8,775 nt of DNA from Alphaproteobacteria bacterium UBA2954 (GCA_002348585.1 DEBO01000051.1:1-8775), one strand, 5' to 3'. Positions 1-6,943 are shown, numbered from the stretch's first letter. Notes: generated by a model not told the origin, from the letters alone. Numbers and translations: made by a program.

Positions 1-291
1 GCTGTTGAAAAGAATAACCGCCGGATGCGGATTGTCGCCGCAAAGGGCGCGCGCCGCGATAATCTACGTGCGATAATGCGTGATAAATCAATTTCCATGG
101 AAGAACGATTTGCTGCATCGTGTAAGTTGGCCCAAGAGCCGCGTGACAGCGCGCGCTCACGGGTGCGTAACCGTTGCTTGGTGACAGGTCGTCCCCGCGG
201 TTATTACCGTAAATTAAAAATGTCACGCATTGCACTTCGAGATTTGGCTTCAATAGGTCAAGTTCCGGGTGTCGTTAAGTCAAGTTGGTAA
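1..291 (+). CDS. rpsN: 30S ribosomal protein S14, 5'-truncated by window edge
   Basis: S14 binds the 3' major (head) domain of 16S rRNA in the small subunit. The frame is open from base 1 ([12 protein letters not shown]...), so the real start lies just outside the window. The 96 visible residues, against a usual length of about 101 for the long form, suggest that only about five are missing (typically MAK-x-S). The first internal Met, at base 25, is therefore not the start. The S14 signature is at visible residues 56-82 and includes [16 protein letters not shown]. Only one Cys is present where zinc-binding S14 has two CxxC pairs, so this is the zinc-independent (C-) form. The C-terminus GVVKSSW is typical. 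The stop is followed directly by the Shine-Dalgarno site of rpsH, as expected inside the spc operon. Confidence 0.97.
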   Translation, partial: AVEKNNRRMRIVAAKGARRDNLRAIMRDKSISMEERFAASCKLAQEPRDSARSRVRNRCLVTGRPRGYYRKLKMSRIALRDLASIGQVPGVVKSSW

Positions 292-306
292 GAAGGAGAG
301 ATTGCA

Positions 307-705
307 ATGTCTATGAGTGATCCTCTTGGAGATATGATAACACGGATTAGGAATGGTCAAACAGCTCGCAAAGCTGTTGTGTCCAGCCCCTCATCAAGGC
401 TTCGTGCGAATGTGCTCGAAGTACTGAAGCGCGAGGGGTATATACGTGACTATTCGGCTGTTGAGGTCCGTCAGGGAATTTCTGAGCTGAAAATCGAATT
501 AAAATATCATGAAGGTCTTCCTGTTATCTCTGAAATAAAACGGGTTTCTACACCAGGTCGTCGTGTCTACAGTGGCATCAAAGATCTGACAAGAATTTAT
601 AACGGTTTGGGTATTGCCGTACTGTCCACACCTCAGGGTGTCTTGTCCGACAATGAAGCACGTGTTGCCAATGTTGGCGGCGAAGTTCTCTGTCAGGTAT
701 TTTAA
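307..705 (+). CDS. rpsH: 30S ribosomal protein S8
   Basis: S8 is a primary 16S rRNA binding protein of the 30S platform; in E. coli it is also the translational repressor of the spc operon, acting at a site in the rplE region, which would lie upstream of this window. The 132-residue product starts [17 protein letters not shown], the standard S8 N-terminus. The conserved C-terminal block [19 protein letters not shown] is at residues 100-118, and the protein ends GGEVLCQVF. Length is normal. A GGAGAG Shine-Dalgarno at 295-300 sits 6 bases before the ATG at 307, favouring this Met over the one two codons later. The spacer from rpsN is 15 bases and that to rplF is 12, consistent with co-transcription. 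Confidence 0.98.
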   Translation: MSMSDPLGDMITRIRNGQTARKAVVSSPSSRLRANVLEVLKREGYIRDYSAVEVRQGISELKIELKYHEGLPVISEIKRVSTPGRRVYSGIKDLTRIYNGLGIAVLSTPQGVLSDNEARVANVGGEVLCQVF

Positions 706-717
706 GGGGAAATTACT

Positions 718-1251
718 ATGTCACGTATTGGAAATTCTCCGATTAAATTACCCGATGGTGTGAATATAACAGCAGAAGGTTCACGGCTGGTAGCCAAAGG
801 CAGTAAGGGTGAACTGGAAATGGCATTACCAGATAATGTTAACGTATCTGTTGGTGAGGGTTTGGTTAAAGTTGTGCCTCTTGAGAAATCCATCCATGGT
901 CGCTCCATTTGGGGAACAGTTCGAGCAAATATTAATAATATGGTGGTTGGTGTGTCCAAGGGATTTGCGCGTAATCTCGAGATCAATGGGGTTGGTTACC
1001 GTGCAGCTATGCAGGGCAATAAGTTGCAGCTGAGTCTCGGCTTCAGCCACCCTGTTGAAATGGATATTCCTGCGGGTCTGTCTGTGAAGGTGGAAAATAA
1101 CACAAAAATTGAGATTACAGGTACTGACAAGCAGTTGCTTGGCCAGTTTGCCTCGGAAATTCGAGCTAAGCGGCCTCCAGAGCCTTTCAAAGGCAAAGGT
1201 GTAAAATATGCTGAGGAGTTTATCGTCCGCAAAGAAGGCAAGAAGAAATAA
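718..1251 (+). CDS. rplF: 50S ribosomal protein L6
   Basis: L6 sits near the factor-binding region of the large subunit, close to the sarcin-ricin loop, and contacts 23S rRNA. The 177-residue product begins [15 protein letters not shown] and has the two tandem L6 alpha/beta domains, roughly residues 1-82 and 83-177. The bacterial L6 signature [11 protein letters not shown] is at residues 154-164, and the tail is basic (RKEGKKK). Length matches the family. An AAGGGGAA Shine-Dalgarno lies just after the rpsH stop. The rplF stop codon TAA is itself part of the Shine-Dalgarno of rplR, which suggests coupled translation. Confidence 0.98.
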   Translation: MSRIGNSPIKLPDGVNITAEGSRLVAKGSKGELEMALPDNVNVSVGEGLVKVVPLEKSIHGRSIWGTVRANINNMVVGVSKGFARNLEINGVGYRAAMQGNKLQLSLGFSHPVEMDIPAGLSVKVENNTKIEITGTDKQLLGQFASEIRAKRPPEPFKGKGVKYAEEFIVRKEGKKK

Positions 1252-1254
1252 GGA
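1249..1254 (+). promoter_or_regulatory. Shine-Dalgarno of rplR overlapping the rplF stop
   Basis: TAAGGA includes the rplF stop codon (1249-1251) and lies 10 bases before the ATG at 1265. It supports starting rplR at 1265 rather than at an upstream in-frame ATG at 1208, which lies deep inside rplF and has no such site. Confidence 0.7.
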
Positions 1255-1264
1255 TTCAAGTCAG

Positions 1265-1627
1265 ATGTTGAGCTCAAGAAAAATGTTTGAAAAGCGTCGT
1301 GCACGTAACCGCAACAGCCTTAAGAGAAACGCAAATGGCCAGCCACGCTTGTCCGTTCACCGTTCATCACGGCATATCTATGCGCAGATTATTGATGATG
1401 TTACTGGCACAACGCTTGCTTCAGCCTCAACCTTGGATGCTGATTTCAGAAAAAATGGTAAGACTGGCGCAGATATGATCGCAGCGACAGCTGTCGGCAA
1501 GTCGGTAGGTGAGCGAGCTGTTGGCAAGGGGGTTAAGGAAGTTGTGTTTGACCGTGGTGGGTATGTGTATCACGGCCGGGTGAAAGCCCTAGCCGATGCC
1601 GCGCGTGAAGCCGGACTTGAGTTTTGA
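1265..1627 (+). CDS. rplR: 50S ribosomal protein L18
   Basis: L18 binds 5S rRNA together with L5 and helps form the central protuberance of the large subunit. From the ATG at 1265 the product is 120 residues, the usual length. It has a basic N-terminus ([20 protein letters not shown]) followed by the hallmark block [20 protein letters not shown] at residues 24-43. The conserved [20 protein letters not shown] is at residues 95-114, and it ends REAGLEF. The frame is open upstream to an ATG at 1208, but that would add 19 residues foreign to L18 and overlap rplF, so it is rejected. The stop overlaps the Shine-Dalgarno region of rpsE. Confidence 0.97.
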   Translation: MLSSRKMFEKRRARNRNSLKRNANGQPRLSVHRSSRHIYAQIIDDVTGTTLASASTLDADFRKNGKTGADMIAATAVGKSVGERAVGKGVKEVVFDRGGYVYHGRVKALADAAREAGLEF

Positions 1628-1632
1628 AGGAG
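1627..1632 (+). promoter_or_regulatory. Shine-Dalgarno of rpsE
   Basis: AAGGAG begins on the last base of the rplR TGA stop and lies 6 bases before the ATG at 1639. The TTG at 1624, a possible longer start, precedes this site and cannot use it. The arrangement suggests translational coupling of rplR and rpsE. Confidence 0.8.
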
Positions 1633-1638
1633 CAAGCA

Positions 1639-2193
1639 ATGGCACGCAGCAATGATAGAGCAGAACAAAGCAACCTGAGAGAAGAGCCTGAATTAGTTGA
1701 GAAGCTGGTCGGGATCAATCGTGTGGCTAAGGTGGTCAAAGGTGGCCGTCGCTTTGGTTTCGCCGCCCTCGTTGTCGTTGGCGACGGCAAAGGCCGTGTT
1801 GGCTTTGGCACAGGCAAGGCTAAAGAAGTGCCTGAAGCCATTCGCAAGGCTACTGAAAATGCTAAGCGTGATATGGTGCGTATACCGCTTCGTGACGGTC
1901 GTACGTTGCATCATGATATTCTCGGTCGCTATGGGGCAGGCAGGGTACAGCTTCGCTCTGCACCATCTGGCACAGGAATTATCGCTGGTGGTCCAATGCG
2001 TGCCGTTTTTGAAGCTCTGGGCGTTCAAGATGTTGTGGCAAAGTCAATCGGCACTTCTAACCCGCATAATATGATCAAAGCTACATTTATGGCCCTAAAA
2101 TCTATTCAGGCACCGCGTTCTGTTGCGGCAAAACGTGGGCGCAAGGTTGCTGAAGTGCTGGGCAAAACAACTGAGCAGACAGAAGCATCTTGA
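1639..2193 (+). CDS. rpsE: 30S ribosomal protein S5
   Basis: S5 lies at the back of the 30S subunit by the mRNA entry channel. In E. coli, mutations in it affect decoding accuracy and spectinomycin response. From the ATG at 1639 the product is 184 residues. The N-terminal dsRBD-like domain covers about residues 20-85, with [20 protein letters not shown] at 31-50 and [20 protein letters not shown] at 52-71. The C-terminal domain contains [20 protein letters not shown] at 108-127 and [16 protein letters not shown] at 138-153. The region around residues 31-37, where known spectinomycin-resistance changes map in E. coli S5, looks intact. The short polar tail (KTTEQTEAS) is usual in alphaproteobacteria. 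A longer version from a TTG at 1624 is rejected. Confidence 0.98.
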   Translation: MARSNDRAEQSNLREEPELVEKLVGINRVAKVVKGGRRFGFAALVVVGDGKGRVGFGTGKAKEVPEAIRKATENAKRDMVRIPLRDGRTLHHDILGRYGAGRVQLRSAPSGTGIIAGGPMRAVFEALGVQDVVAKSIGTSNPHNMIKATFMALKSIQAPRSVAAKRGRKVAEVLGKTTEQTEAS

Positions 2194-2215
2194 GTGCGCC
2201 TGAGAGGAAAGTAAT

Positions 2216-2404
2216 ATGGCAAAATCAACAATAAAAGTGGTCCAGATCCGCAGTGCAATTGGTCGTGAAGGTTCGCAGCGTAGGACTTTAATTGGTCTTG
2301 GTCTGAACAAAATTGGACGTATCCGCGAATTGGAAGACACACCAGCGGTTAGAGGGATGATTAATAAAGTGAAGCATCTGGTGCGCTTTGAAGCCGCGCC
2401 CTGA
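2216..2404 (+). CDS. rpmD: 50S ribosomal protein L30
   Basis: L30 is a small single-domain protein on the surface of the large subunit that contacts 23S rRNA. The 62-residue product starts [17 protein letters not shown] and carries the diagnostic loop [19 protein letters not shown] at residues 25-43, followed by [14 protein letters not shown]. Length is normal for the short bacterial form. A GAGAGGAAA Shine-Dalgarno precedes the ATG. It sits between rpsE and rplO, as in other bacterial spc operons. Confidence 0.97.
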   Translation: MAKSTIKVVQIRSAIGREGSQRRTLIGLGLNKIGRIRELEDTPAVRGMINKVKHLVRFEAAP

Positions 2405-2435
2405 ATAATTTAAGAACGTTAGGCTAGCTGAACAA

Positions 2436-2450
2436 TCAGAAATGGTCTGA
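2436..2450 (+). other. Small inverted repeat before the rplO Shine-Dalgarno
   Basis: TCAGA (2436-2440) and TCTGA (2446-2450) can pair around a 5-base loop, ending one base before the AGGAG at 2452-2456. A 5-bp stem is short enough to arise by chance, so any role in rplO translation is only a possibility. The 62-base rpmD-rplO spacer contains no gene. Confidence 0.3.
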
Positions 2451-2466
2451 CAGGAGTATAAAGATA

Positions 2467-2955
2467 ATGAAATTGAACGCAATTAAAGAACAAGACGGCG
2501 CAACCCATAAACGCAAGCGCGTTGGTCGCGGTATTGGTTCTGGCCGGGGCAAAACATCTGGATCTGGACACAAAGGCCAGAAGGCACGTTCCGGTGTTTC
2601 GATCAATGGCTTTGAAGGTGGGCAAATGCCAATTCACCGACGTCTTCCAAAGCGAGGTTTCAATAACATATTTCGTAAAAGCTATGTTGAGGTCAATTTG
2701 GGTCGGCTCCAATCTGCTCTAGACGCCGGAAACTTGGATAAGAAAAAGCCTATTAATGTTGCTGCCCTTGTTTCTGCTGGTGTTGTCTCAAAGCCGCGTG
2801 ACGGGGTTCGTGTGCTAGCAAATGGAACACTCAAAGACAAAATTGAAATTCACGCAGTTGGTGCATCAAAAGCGGCTGTAGCTGCGATAGAAAAAGCAGG
2901 TGGTAAGATTGTAATTGCAACAGATCAGCCAGCCAGTGGGCTCGAAAAAAGGTAA
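2467..2955 (+). CDS. rplO: 50S ribosomal protein L15
   Basis: L15 is a late-assembling large-subunit protein with a long basic N-terminal extension that penetrates 23S rRNA. The 162-residue product starts [20 protein letters not shown], then has the glycine/basic stretch [20 protein letters not shown] (21-40) and [20 protein letters not shown] (48-67), all typical of L15. The globular C-terminal domain includes [20 protein letters not shown] (116-135) and the ending [11 protein letters not shown]. An AGGAG Shine-Dalgarno at 2452-2456 is 10 bases from the ATG. Only 9 bases separate it from secY. Confidence 0.98.
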   Translation: MKLNAIKEQDGATHKRKRVGRGIGSGRGKTSGSGHKGQKARSGVSINGFEGGQMPIHRRLPKRGFNNIFRKSYVEVNLGRLQSALDAGNLDKKKPINVAALVSAGVVSKPRDGVRVLANGTLKDKIEIHAVGASKAAVAAIEKAGGKIVIATDQPASGLEKR

Positions 2956-2964
2956 GTCACTTAA

Positions 2965-4299
2965 ATGGCGCAATCAACACAGGCAAATGTAGGCTTTGGC
3001 CTCGGTGCATTAACGAAAGCAGATGATCTAAAAAAACGTCTCCTGTTTACCGTTGGAGCGCTCATTATTTACAGGTTGGGCACATTCATTCCGCTGCCAG
3101 GGATAGACCCTGTAGCTCTGTCTGAGGTGTTTGGGCAGCAGGCGACTGGCATTCTAGGGATGTTTGACATGTTCTCAGGCGGTGCTCTCGGCCGGATGAC
3201 AATTTTTGCTCTGAATATAATGCCTTATATTACAGCTTCTATTATCATGCAGTTGATGACAGCGATTGTGCCGACGCTTGAAACTCTTAAAAAAGATGGT
3301 GAAGCCGGTCGCAAGCAAATTAATCAATATACTCGTTACCTTACTGTATTGTTAGCTAGTGTTCAGGGTTATGGCATTGCCGTTGCTCTCGAATCTGCTG
3401 GCACGGTCGTGACTGAACCTGGATTATTTTTTCGATTGACAACAGTGGTGACGCTTGTTGGCGGCACTTTATTCCTGATGTGGCTGGGTGAGCAGATTAC
3501 AGCACGTGGTGTGGGGAATGGGATTTCTCTGATTATCTTTTCTGGTATCGTGGCTGAAGTGCCCAGTGCTCTAGCTGGTACGCTCGAGCTTGGTAGAACT
3601 GGGGCTTTGTCAGCATTTTTGATTGTTGCTGTGTTTCTTATGGCCATCGCCGTAATTGCGTTCATTGTGTTTATTGAGCGTTCCTTGCGTAAGATACTTG
3701 TGCAGTATCCGAAGCGGCAGCATGGCAATAAAGTATTTGGCGGTGAGGCTCAACATCTGCCCTTGAAAATCAATGTTCCGGGTGTAATACCGCCAATTTT
3801 TGCCTCATCACTGCTATTAATGCCTATTTCGATCATCAATTTGACGGGGGGTCAGTCAGGCGGTGCGGATTGGTTGGTCGCCTTGAACGCCATGCTTGGG
3901 AGAGGACAACCGCTTTATTTGGCAATTTATATTGGGCTGATCGTCTTTTTTGCCTTTTTCTATACGGCCATTGTTTTCAACCCAGAAGACACTGCTGAGA
4001 ATTTGCGTCGAAACGGTGGCTATATTCCGGGCATTCGACCGGGCCAACCAACCGCCGATTATCTGGACTATATCCTAACACGTCTTACTGTTCTCGGTGC
4101 AGCCTATCTTTCTGCCGTTTGCATTCTTCCTGAAATTCTGATTAGTAATTATGCCATTCCGTTTTATTTCGGAGGAACTTCCCTGTTGATTGTTGTTACG
4201 GTAACGCTAGACACAGTTTCTCAGATTCAGTCGCATCTGATGGCGCATCAGTATGAAGGTTTGATTAAAAAATCAAGATTGAAAGGGCGAAACAGATGA
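2965..4299 (+). CDS. secY: Preprotein translocase channel subunit SecY
   Basis: SecY forms the inner-membrane channel of the SecYEG translocon, through which SecA or the ribosome drives unfolded proteins. The 444-residue product shows ten hydrophobic segments, approximately at residues 26-43, 78-98, 123-143, 155-175, 186-204, 215-237, 270-292, 317-338, 372-394 and 397-418. After TM1 come IPLPGIDP (42-49) and the plug region GILGMFDMFSGGALGRM (62-78). GEAGRKQINQYTRYLT (112-127) leads into TM3. The cytoplasmic loop before TM7 contains YPKRQHGNKVFGG (248-260). The loop after TM8, NPEDTAENLRRNGGYIPG (339-356) with RPG at 358-360, carries the Arg matching the SecA-critical R357 of E. coli. The initiator is weakly served by an A-rich AAGG overlapping the rplO end, suggesting coupling. 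Its last codons overlap adk by ATGA. Confidence 0.98.
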   Translation: MAQSTQANVGFGLGALTKADDLKKRLLFTVGALIIYRLGTFIPLPGIDPVALSEVFGQQATGILGMFDMFSGGALGRMTIFALNIMPYITASIIMQLMTAIVPTLETLKKDGEAGRKQINQYTRYLTVLLASVQGYGIAVALESAGTVVTEPGLFFRLTTVVTLVGGTLFLMWLGEQITARGVGNGISLIIFSGIVAEVPSALAGTLELGRTGALSAFLIVAVFLMAIAVIAFIVFIERSLRKILVQYPKRQHGNKVFGGEAQHLPLKINVPGVIPPIFASSLLLMPISIINLTGGQSGGADWLVALNAMLGRGQPLYLAIYIGLIVFFAFFYTAIVFNPEDTAENLRRNGGYIPGIRPGQPTADYLDYILTRLTVLGAAYLSAVCILPEILISNYAIPFYFGGTSLLIVVTVTLDTVSQIQSHLMAHQYEGLIKKSRLKGRNR

Positions 4300-4865
4300 A
4301 TATCATTATTTTTGGCCCTCCAGGAGCGGGAAAAGGCACGCAGGCTCAGATTATTGTTGATGAACGGGGAGTAGTTCAGCTATCCACTGGCGATATGTTG
4401 CGCTCTGCAATTGCTGCCGGAACAGAACTCGGCATGAAAGCAAAGCAGATTATGGATGCAGGTCGGTTAGTATCAGATGAAATCATAGTCGGAATGATTA
4501 GCGATCGCATGGCAGAAGATGACTGTGCAAATGGAGTTATTTTGGACGGGTTTCCACGCACAGTTGCTCAAGCTGAAGCACTTGATGCAATGCTCGATGG
4601 CCGAGGAGTAAGCCTGGACAAGGTTATTGAAATACAGGTGGATGAAGTAGCGCTGTTTGCCCGTATTGAAAAGAGGGCTGCGGAAACCGGAGCGGCTAGA
4701 AGCGATGACAATGCAGATGTGTTGACACAACGGTTGAAGGTCTATCATACCAATACAGCACCAGTGCTACCCTATTATCGTGAAAAAGGACTGCTGATGT
4801 CTGTAGATGGCATGCAGGCTGTTGAAAAGGTAAGTGAAGCGATTAGACAATGCCTTGATAGCTAA
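4296..4865 (+). CDS. adk: Adenylate kinase, short-LID form
   Basis: This cytoplasmic enzyme catalyses ATP + AMP = 2 ADP and is essential for adenylate balance and ADP supply. The 189-residue product has the P-loop GPPGAGKGT at residues 7-15, the AMP-binding LSTGDMLR at 29-36, the DGFPRT motif at 84-89, and the LID-region RSDDN at 135-139 followed by Arg146. The LID is a short loop (about 127-140), with none of the four zinc ligands of Gram-positive enzymes and none of the roughly 30-residue insert of E. coli Adk. This is the short type common in alphaproteobacteria and resembles eukaryotic AK1. AAAGGG at 4282-4287 is a plausible Shine-Dalgarno. The start overlaps the secY stop (ATGA), pointing to translational coupling. 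adk directly after secY is a frequent arrangement. Confidence 0.98.
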   Translation: MNIIIFGPPGAGKGTQAQIIVDERGVVQLSTGDMLRSAIAAGTELGMKAKQIMDAGRLVSDEIIVGMISDRMAEDDCANGVILDGFPRTVAQAEALDAMLDGRGVSLDKVIEIQVDEVALFARIEKRAAETGAARSDDNADVLTQRLKVYHTNTAPVLPYYREKGLLMSVDGMQAVEKVSEAIRQCLDS

Positions 4866-4933
4866 GCAAAGGATAAGAAGATCAAATAAGTTTCTGAAGC
4901 AAAGCTGTTTGAGAAGTGAGTTAAGGTTTGAGC

Positions 4934-4950
4934 TGCGGTAATTGTCCGCA
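4934..4950 (+). other. Inverted repeat in the adk-rpsM spacer
   Basis: TGCGG (4934-4938) and CCGCA (4946-4950) pair perfectly around a 7-base loop, 9 bases before the rpsM AAGGAG. It lies in the 106-base spacer that separates the spc part from the alpha part of the operon. There is no following T-run, so it is not an intrinsic terminator. It could modulate rpsM translation or be chance; a 5-bp GC-rich stem is modest evidence. Confidence 0.35.
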
Positions 4951-4959
4951 AAATAAACG

Positions 4960-4965
4960 AAGGAG
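4960..4965 (+). promoter_or_regulatory. Shine-Dalgarno of rpsM selecting a GTG start
   Basis: AAGGAG lies 6 bases before the GTG at 4972. No ATG is nearby in frame, and GTG followed by GCACGAATAGC gives the canonical S13 N-terminus [10 protein letters not shown], so the GTG start is well supported. Confidence 0.85.
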
Positions 4966-4971
4966 AGACCA

Positions 4972-5340
4972 GTGGCACGAATAGCTGGTATAAACATACC
5001 GACCAAAAAACGTGTAGAAATAGCACTGACATATATTCATGGTATCGGCACAACCAGTGCGCGATCAATCTGTAATAAGGCGGGTATTACCCAGGAACGC
5101 CGAATAAATGATCTTACAGAAGATGAACTATCAAAGTTGCGCGATATCATTGATGCTGACTATCTGGTTGAAGGTGATTTGCGTCGGAAGACATCAATGG
5201 ATGTAAAACGTTATCTGGATTTAGGGTGTCTGCGGGGCTTGCGTCATCGTCGGAATCTGCCTGTACGGGGCCAGCGCACGCATACTAATGCCAGGACGCG
5301 TAAAGGTCCAGCAAAGGCAATCGCTGGTAAAAAGAAATAG
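4972..5340 (+). CDS. rpsM: 30S ribosomal protein S13
   Basis: S13 is in the 30S head, contacts the P-site tRNA with its C-terminal tail and forms bridges to L5 on the 50S. The 122-residue product starts [20 protein letters not shown] and has the helix-turn region [19 protein letters not shown] (21-39). The S13 signature is [20 protein letters not shown] (89-108), and the tail is basic and Lys-rich (AIAGKKK). Length is standard. Translation begins at a GTG, with a strong Shine-Dalgarno compensating. This is the first gene of the alpha-operon block; rpmJ, which precedes it in E. coli, is absent. Confidence 0.98.
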   Translation: MARIAGINIPTKKRVEIALTYIHGIGTTSARSICNKAGITQERRINDLTEDELSKLRDIIDADYLVEGDLRRKTSMDVKRYLDLGCLRGLRHRRNLPVRGQRTHTNARTRKGPAKAIAGKKK

Positions 5341-5361
5341 TAACGGGATAGAGCAGGGAAT

Positions 5362-5757
5362 ATGGCAAAGCAACCAACACAAGCACGAGTCCGTCGCCGC
5401 GAGCGCAAAAATATCACCAATGGTATTGCGCATGTGAACTCGACATTCAATAATACCATGATCACAATCTCAGATGTGCAGGGAAATACTATCGCCTGGT
5501 CATCTGCAGGGACACTTGGATTTAAAGGGTCACGGAAATCTACACCTTTTGCAGCGCAGATGGCAGCTGAGGATGCAGGTAAAAAGGCAGCAGAACACGG
5601 TGTGAAAAGTATTGATGTCGAGGTGCGCGGCCCAGGTTCCGGTCGGGAATCAGCTTTGCGTGCACTTCAGTCTGTTGGATTTTCTGTTACATCCATCCGT
5701 GATGTCACACCTATCCCACATAACGGGTGCCGGCCTCGGAAACGCCGTAGAGTTTGA
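5362..5757 (+). CDS. rpsK: 30S ribosomal protein S11
   Basis: S11 lies on the 30S platform near the mRNA exit and the Shine-Dalgarno/anti-Shine-Dalgarno helix. The 131-residue product starts [20 protein letters not shown]. It contains the conserved [20 protein letters not shown] (21-40), [20 protein letters not shown] (46-65) and the C-terminal signature [18 protein letters not shown] (114-131). Asn121-Gly122 matches the Asn119-Gly pair reported to form isoaspartate in E. coli S11. The Shine-Dalgarno is weak: AGGGA at 5355-5359 is only 2 bases from the ATG, so re-initiation from rpsM, 21 bases upstream, may help. In gammaproteobacteria rpsD follows; here rpoA does. Confidence 0.98.
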   Translation: MAKQPTQARVRRRERKNITNGIAHVNSTFNNTMITISDVQGNTIAWSSAGTLGFKGSRKSTPFAAQMAAEDAGKKAAEHGVKSIDVEVRGPGSGRESALRALQSVGFSVTSIRDVTPIPHNGCRPRKRRRV

Positions 5758-5777
5758 GCTCCTGATTTTTTGAGGGG

Positions 5778-5811
5778 AAGTTTCTCACTAGTAGTGAAAT
5801 AAAGAAACCTT
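5778..5811 (+). other. Bulged hairpin in the rpoA leader
   Basis: The rpsK-rpoA spacer contains the near-perfect palindrome TCACTAGTAGTGA (5785-5797), which can fold as a 5-bp stem with a 3-base loop. Flanking bases extend it: TTTC (5781-5784) can pair with GAAA (5804-5807), and AAG (5778-5780) with C5808, T5810 and T5811, leaving an asymmetric 6-base bulge and one bulged C. No T-run follows, so it is not a terminator. A role in mRNA processing or rpoA translation is inference. Confidence 0.4.
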
Positions 5812-5832
5812 ACCTTCTGTTTGCTGAACAAA

Positions 5833-5839
5833 AAGGAAA
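5833..5839 (+). promoter_or_regulatory. Shine-Dalgarno of rpoA
   Basis: AAGGAAA lies with its AAGGA core 9 bases before the ATG at 5847. The in-frame TTG at 5841, two codons upstream, would be only 3 bases from the core, so the ATG is preferred. Confidence 0.75.
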
Positions 5840-5846
5840 TTTGTCT

Positions 5847-6863
5847 ATGATTGAAAAGAATTGGCAAGAGCTCCAAAAGCCAGACAAGGTTATTGTCAAC
5901 CCATCAGAGTACAATCCGCGTCAGGCGGTTGTTTCACTTGGCCCTCTTGAGCGTGGGTTTGGGACCACCCTCGGTAATGGTCTGCGTCGTATTTTGCTGT
6001 CGTCACTGCAAGGTGCTGCGGTGACAGCGATTCAGTTACAAGGGGTGGTGCATGAGTTTTCCTCGGTCGCTGGTGTACGCGAGGACGTGACAGACCTAGT
6101 TTTGAATGTGAAGGGCATCGCTGTTTCCATGTCTGTTGAAGGCGAAAAACGCCTTCGACTTCAAGCGGAGGGGCCGGCCGTTGTCACAGCAGGTATGATT
6201 TCTGAAGCTGCTGGCGTTGAAATTATGAATCCAGACCATGTGCTTTGCCACGTCGATAAAGGCGGGTCTTTATCAATGGAATTAACTGTATCTTCTGGGA
6301 AAGGTTATGTGCCAGCGAACCATAACCGCTCAGAAGATGCTCCGATTGGACTTATTCCAGTTGACTCTATCTTTAGTCCTATCCGTCAGGTTGCTTACAA
6401 AGTTGAAAATGAACGTGTTGGTCAGATCACTGATTATGACCGCCTGCTTCTCACAATTGAGACCGATGGGTCAATAACACCTGAAGATGCAGTTGCCTAT
6501 GCGGCGCGTATTCTGCAAGACCAGTTGCAGCCGTTCATCAATTTCGATGAGCCCAAGATTGATGCAGCAGATGCCGCTGTTGATCCGTTTCCGTTCAATC
6601 GTAATTTGTTACGAAAGGTAGATGAACTTGAGTTATCTGTTCGTTCAGCAAACTGTTTGAAAAATGATAATATTGTCTACATTGGTGACTTGGTTCAAAA
6701 GACGGAATCTGAAATGTTGCGGACTCCAAATTTCGGACGTAAATCTTTAAACGAAATTAAAGAGGTGCTCAAGATTATGAATCTCGAACTGGGTATGGAT
6801 ATCGAAAGCTGGCCGCCAGAAAATATTGAAGAGCTAGTCAAGCGACTGGACGAACCTTTTTAA
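5847..6863 (+). CDS. rpoA: DNA-directed RNA polymerase subunit alpha
   Basis: The alpha dimer nucleates RNA polymerase assembly, and its C-terminal domain contacts UP elements and activators. From the ATG at 5847 the product is 338 residues, normal for the family, starting [14 protein letters not shown], the usual alphaproteobacterial N-terminus. The N-terminal dimerisation domain includes [20 protein letters not shown] (34-53), with the Arg pair used for beta binding. A linker near 233-250 leads to the C-terminal domain, where VRSANCL (265-271) places Arg266, Asn269 and Cys270 at the positions of E. coli R265, N268 and C269. FGRKSLNEI (296-304) supplies the Gly, Lys and Ser that complete the DNA-binding face. 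The tail DEPF extends past WPPENI. Unlike E. coli, rpsD does not precede it. Confidence 0.98.
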   Translation: MIEKNWQELQKPDKVIVNPSEYNPRQAVVSLGPLERGFGTTLGNGLRRILLSSLQGAAVTAIQLQGVVHEFSSVAGVREDVTDLVLNVKGIAVSMSVEGEKRLRLQAEGPAVVTAGMISEAAGVEIMNPDHVLCHVDKGGSLSMELTVSSGKGYVPANHNRSEDAPIGLIPVDSIFSPIRQVAYKVENERVGQITDYDRLLLTIETDGSITPEDAVAYAARILQDQLQPFINFDEPKIDAADAAVDPFPFNRNLLRKVDELELSVRSANCLKNDNIVYIGDLVQKTESEMLRTPNFGRKSLNEIKEVLKIMNLELGMDIESWPPENIEELVKRLDEPF

Positions 6864-6864
6864 C

Positions 6865-6893
6865 TTCAGCCCCGGATTTTAACCGGGTCTGAA
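6865..6893 (+). other. Inverted repeat after the rpoA stop
   Basis: TTCAG (6865-6869) pairs with CTGAA (6889-6893), and CCCGG (6871-6875) pairs with CCGGG (6883-6887), with one C/T mismatch between the stem halves and a 7-base loop. This is ten paired bases starting one base after the rpoA stop. It is followed by AAAAGATTTG rather than a T-run, so it does not look like a rho-independent terminator. It may be an RNA-processing or stability element. The stem is seen directly; the role is inference. Confidence 0.6.
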
Positions 6894-6906
6894 AAAGATT
6901 TGATCA

Positions 6907-6927
6907 GCCTGTCTTTTGGTGTCAGGC
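6907..6927 (+). other. Second inverted repeat in the rplQ leader
   Basis: GCCTG (6907-6911) and CAGGC (6923-6927) pair around an 11-base loop containing CTTTTGG. It ends 5 bases before the rplQ Shine-Dalgarno region and follows a longer inverted repeat in the same spacer. A short stem with a large loop is weak alone. Confidence 0.4.
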
Positions 6928-6932
6928 AACAA

Positions 6933-6937
6933 TGGAG
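6933..6937 (+). promoter_or_regulatory. Shine-Dalgarno of rplQ
   Basis: TGGAG lies 6 bases before the ATG at 6944. An in-frame ATG at 6932 overlaps this very site (ATGGAG) and would add METN ahead of the canonical L17 N-terminus [12 protein letters not shown], so the later ATG is chosen. Confidence 0.75.
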
Positions 6938-6943
6938 ACTAAC

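Noticed and set aside
1208..1264. Upstream in-frame ATG that would extend rplR by 19 residues
   Set aside because: It overlaps the end of rplF, has no Shine-Dalgarno, and adds sequence foreign to L18; the ATG at 1265 gives the usual 120-residue protein.
996..1304. Minus-strand open frame of 102 codons across rplF and rplR
   Set aside because: It is antisense to two certain genes, has no recognisable family features and looks like a shadow of their codon bias.
1624..1638. TTG start extending rpsE by five codons
   Set aside because: The TTG precedes the AAGGAG that serves the ATG at 1639, and MARS is the expected S5 N-terminus.
3369..3728. Minus-strand open frame of 119 codons inside secY
   Set aside because: It is wholly antisense to a conserved gene, with no family resemblance.
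4928..4956. Possible promoter (TTGAGC, 17-base gap, AAATAA) before rpsM
   Set aside because: The -10 match is poor and transcripts would start almost at the Shine-Dalgarno; it is more likely chance in an A-rich spacer.
5770..5800. Possible promoter with TTGAGG as -35 before rpoA
   Set aside because: No acceptable -10 hexamer occurs 16-18 bases downstream; the stretch is better described as an inverted repeat.
5841..5846. TTG start for rpoA two codons before the ATG
   Set aside because: It is too close to the AAGGA, and family members start with MI-x-KNWQ, matching the ATG at 5847.
6932..6943. Earlier ATG for rplQ
   Set aside because: It overlaps the Shine-Dalgarno itself and adds four residues ahead of the conserved MRH start.
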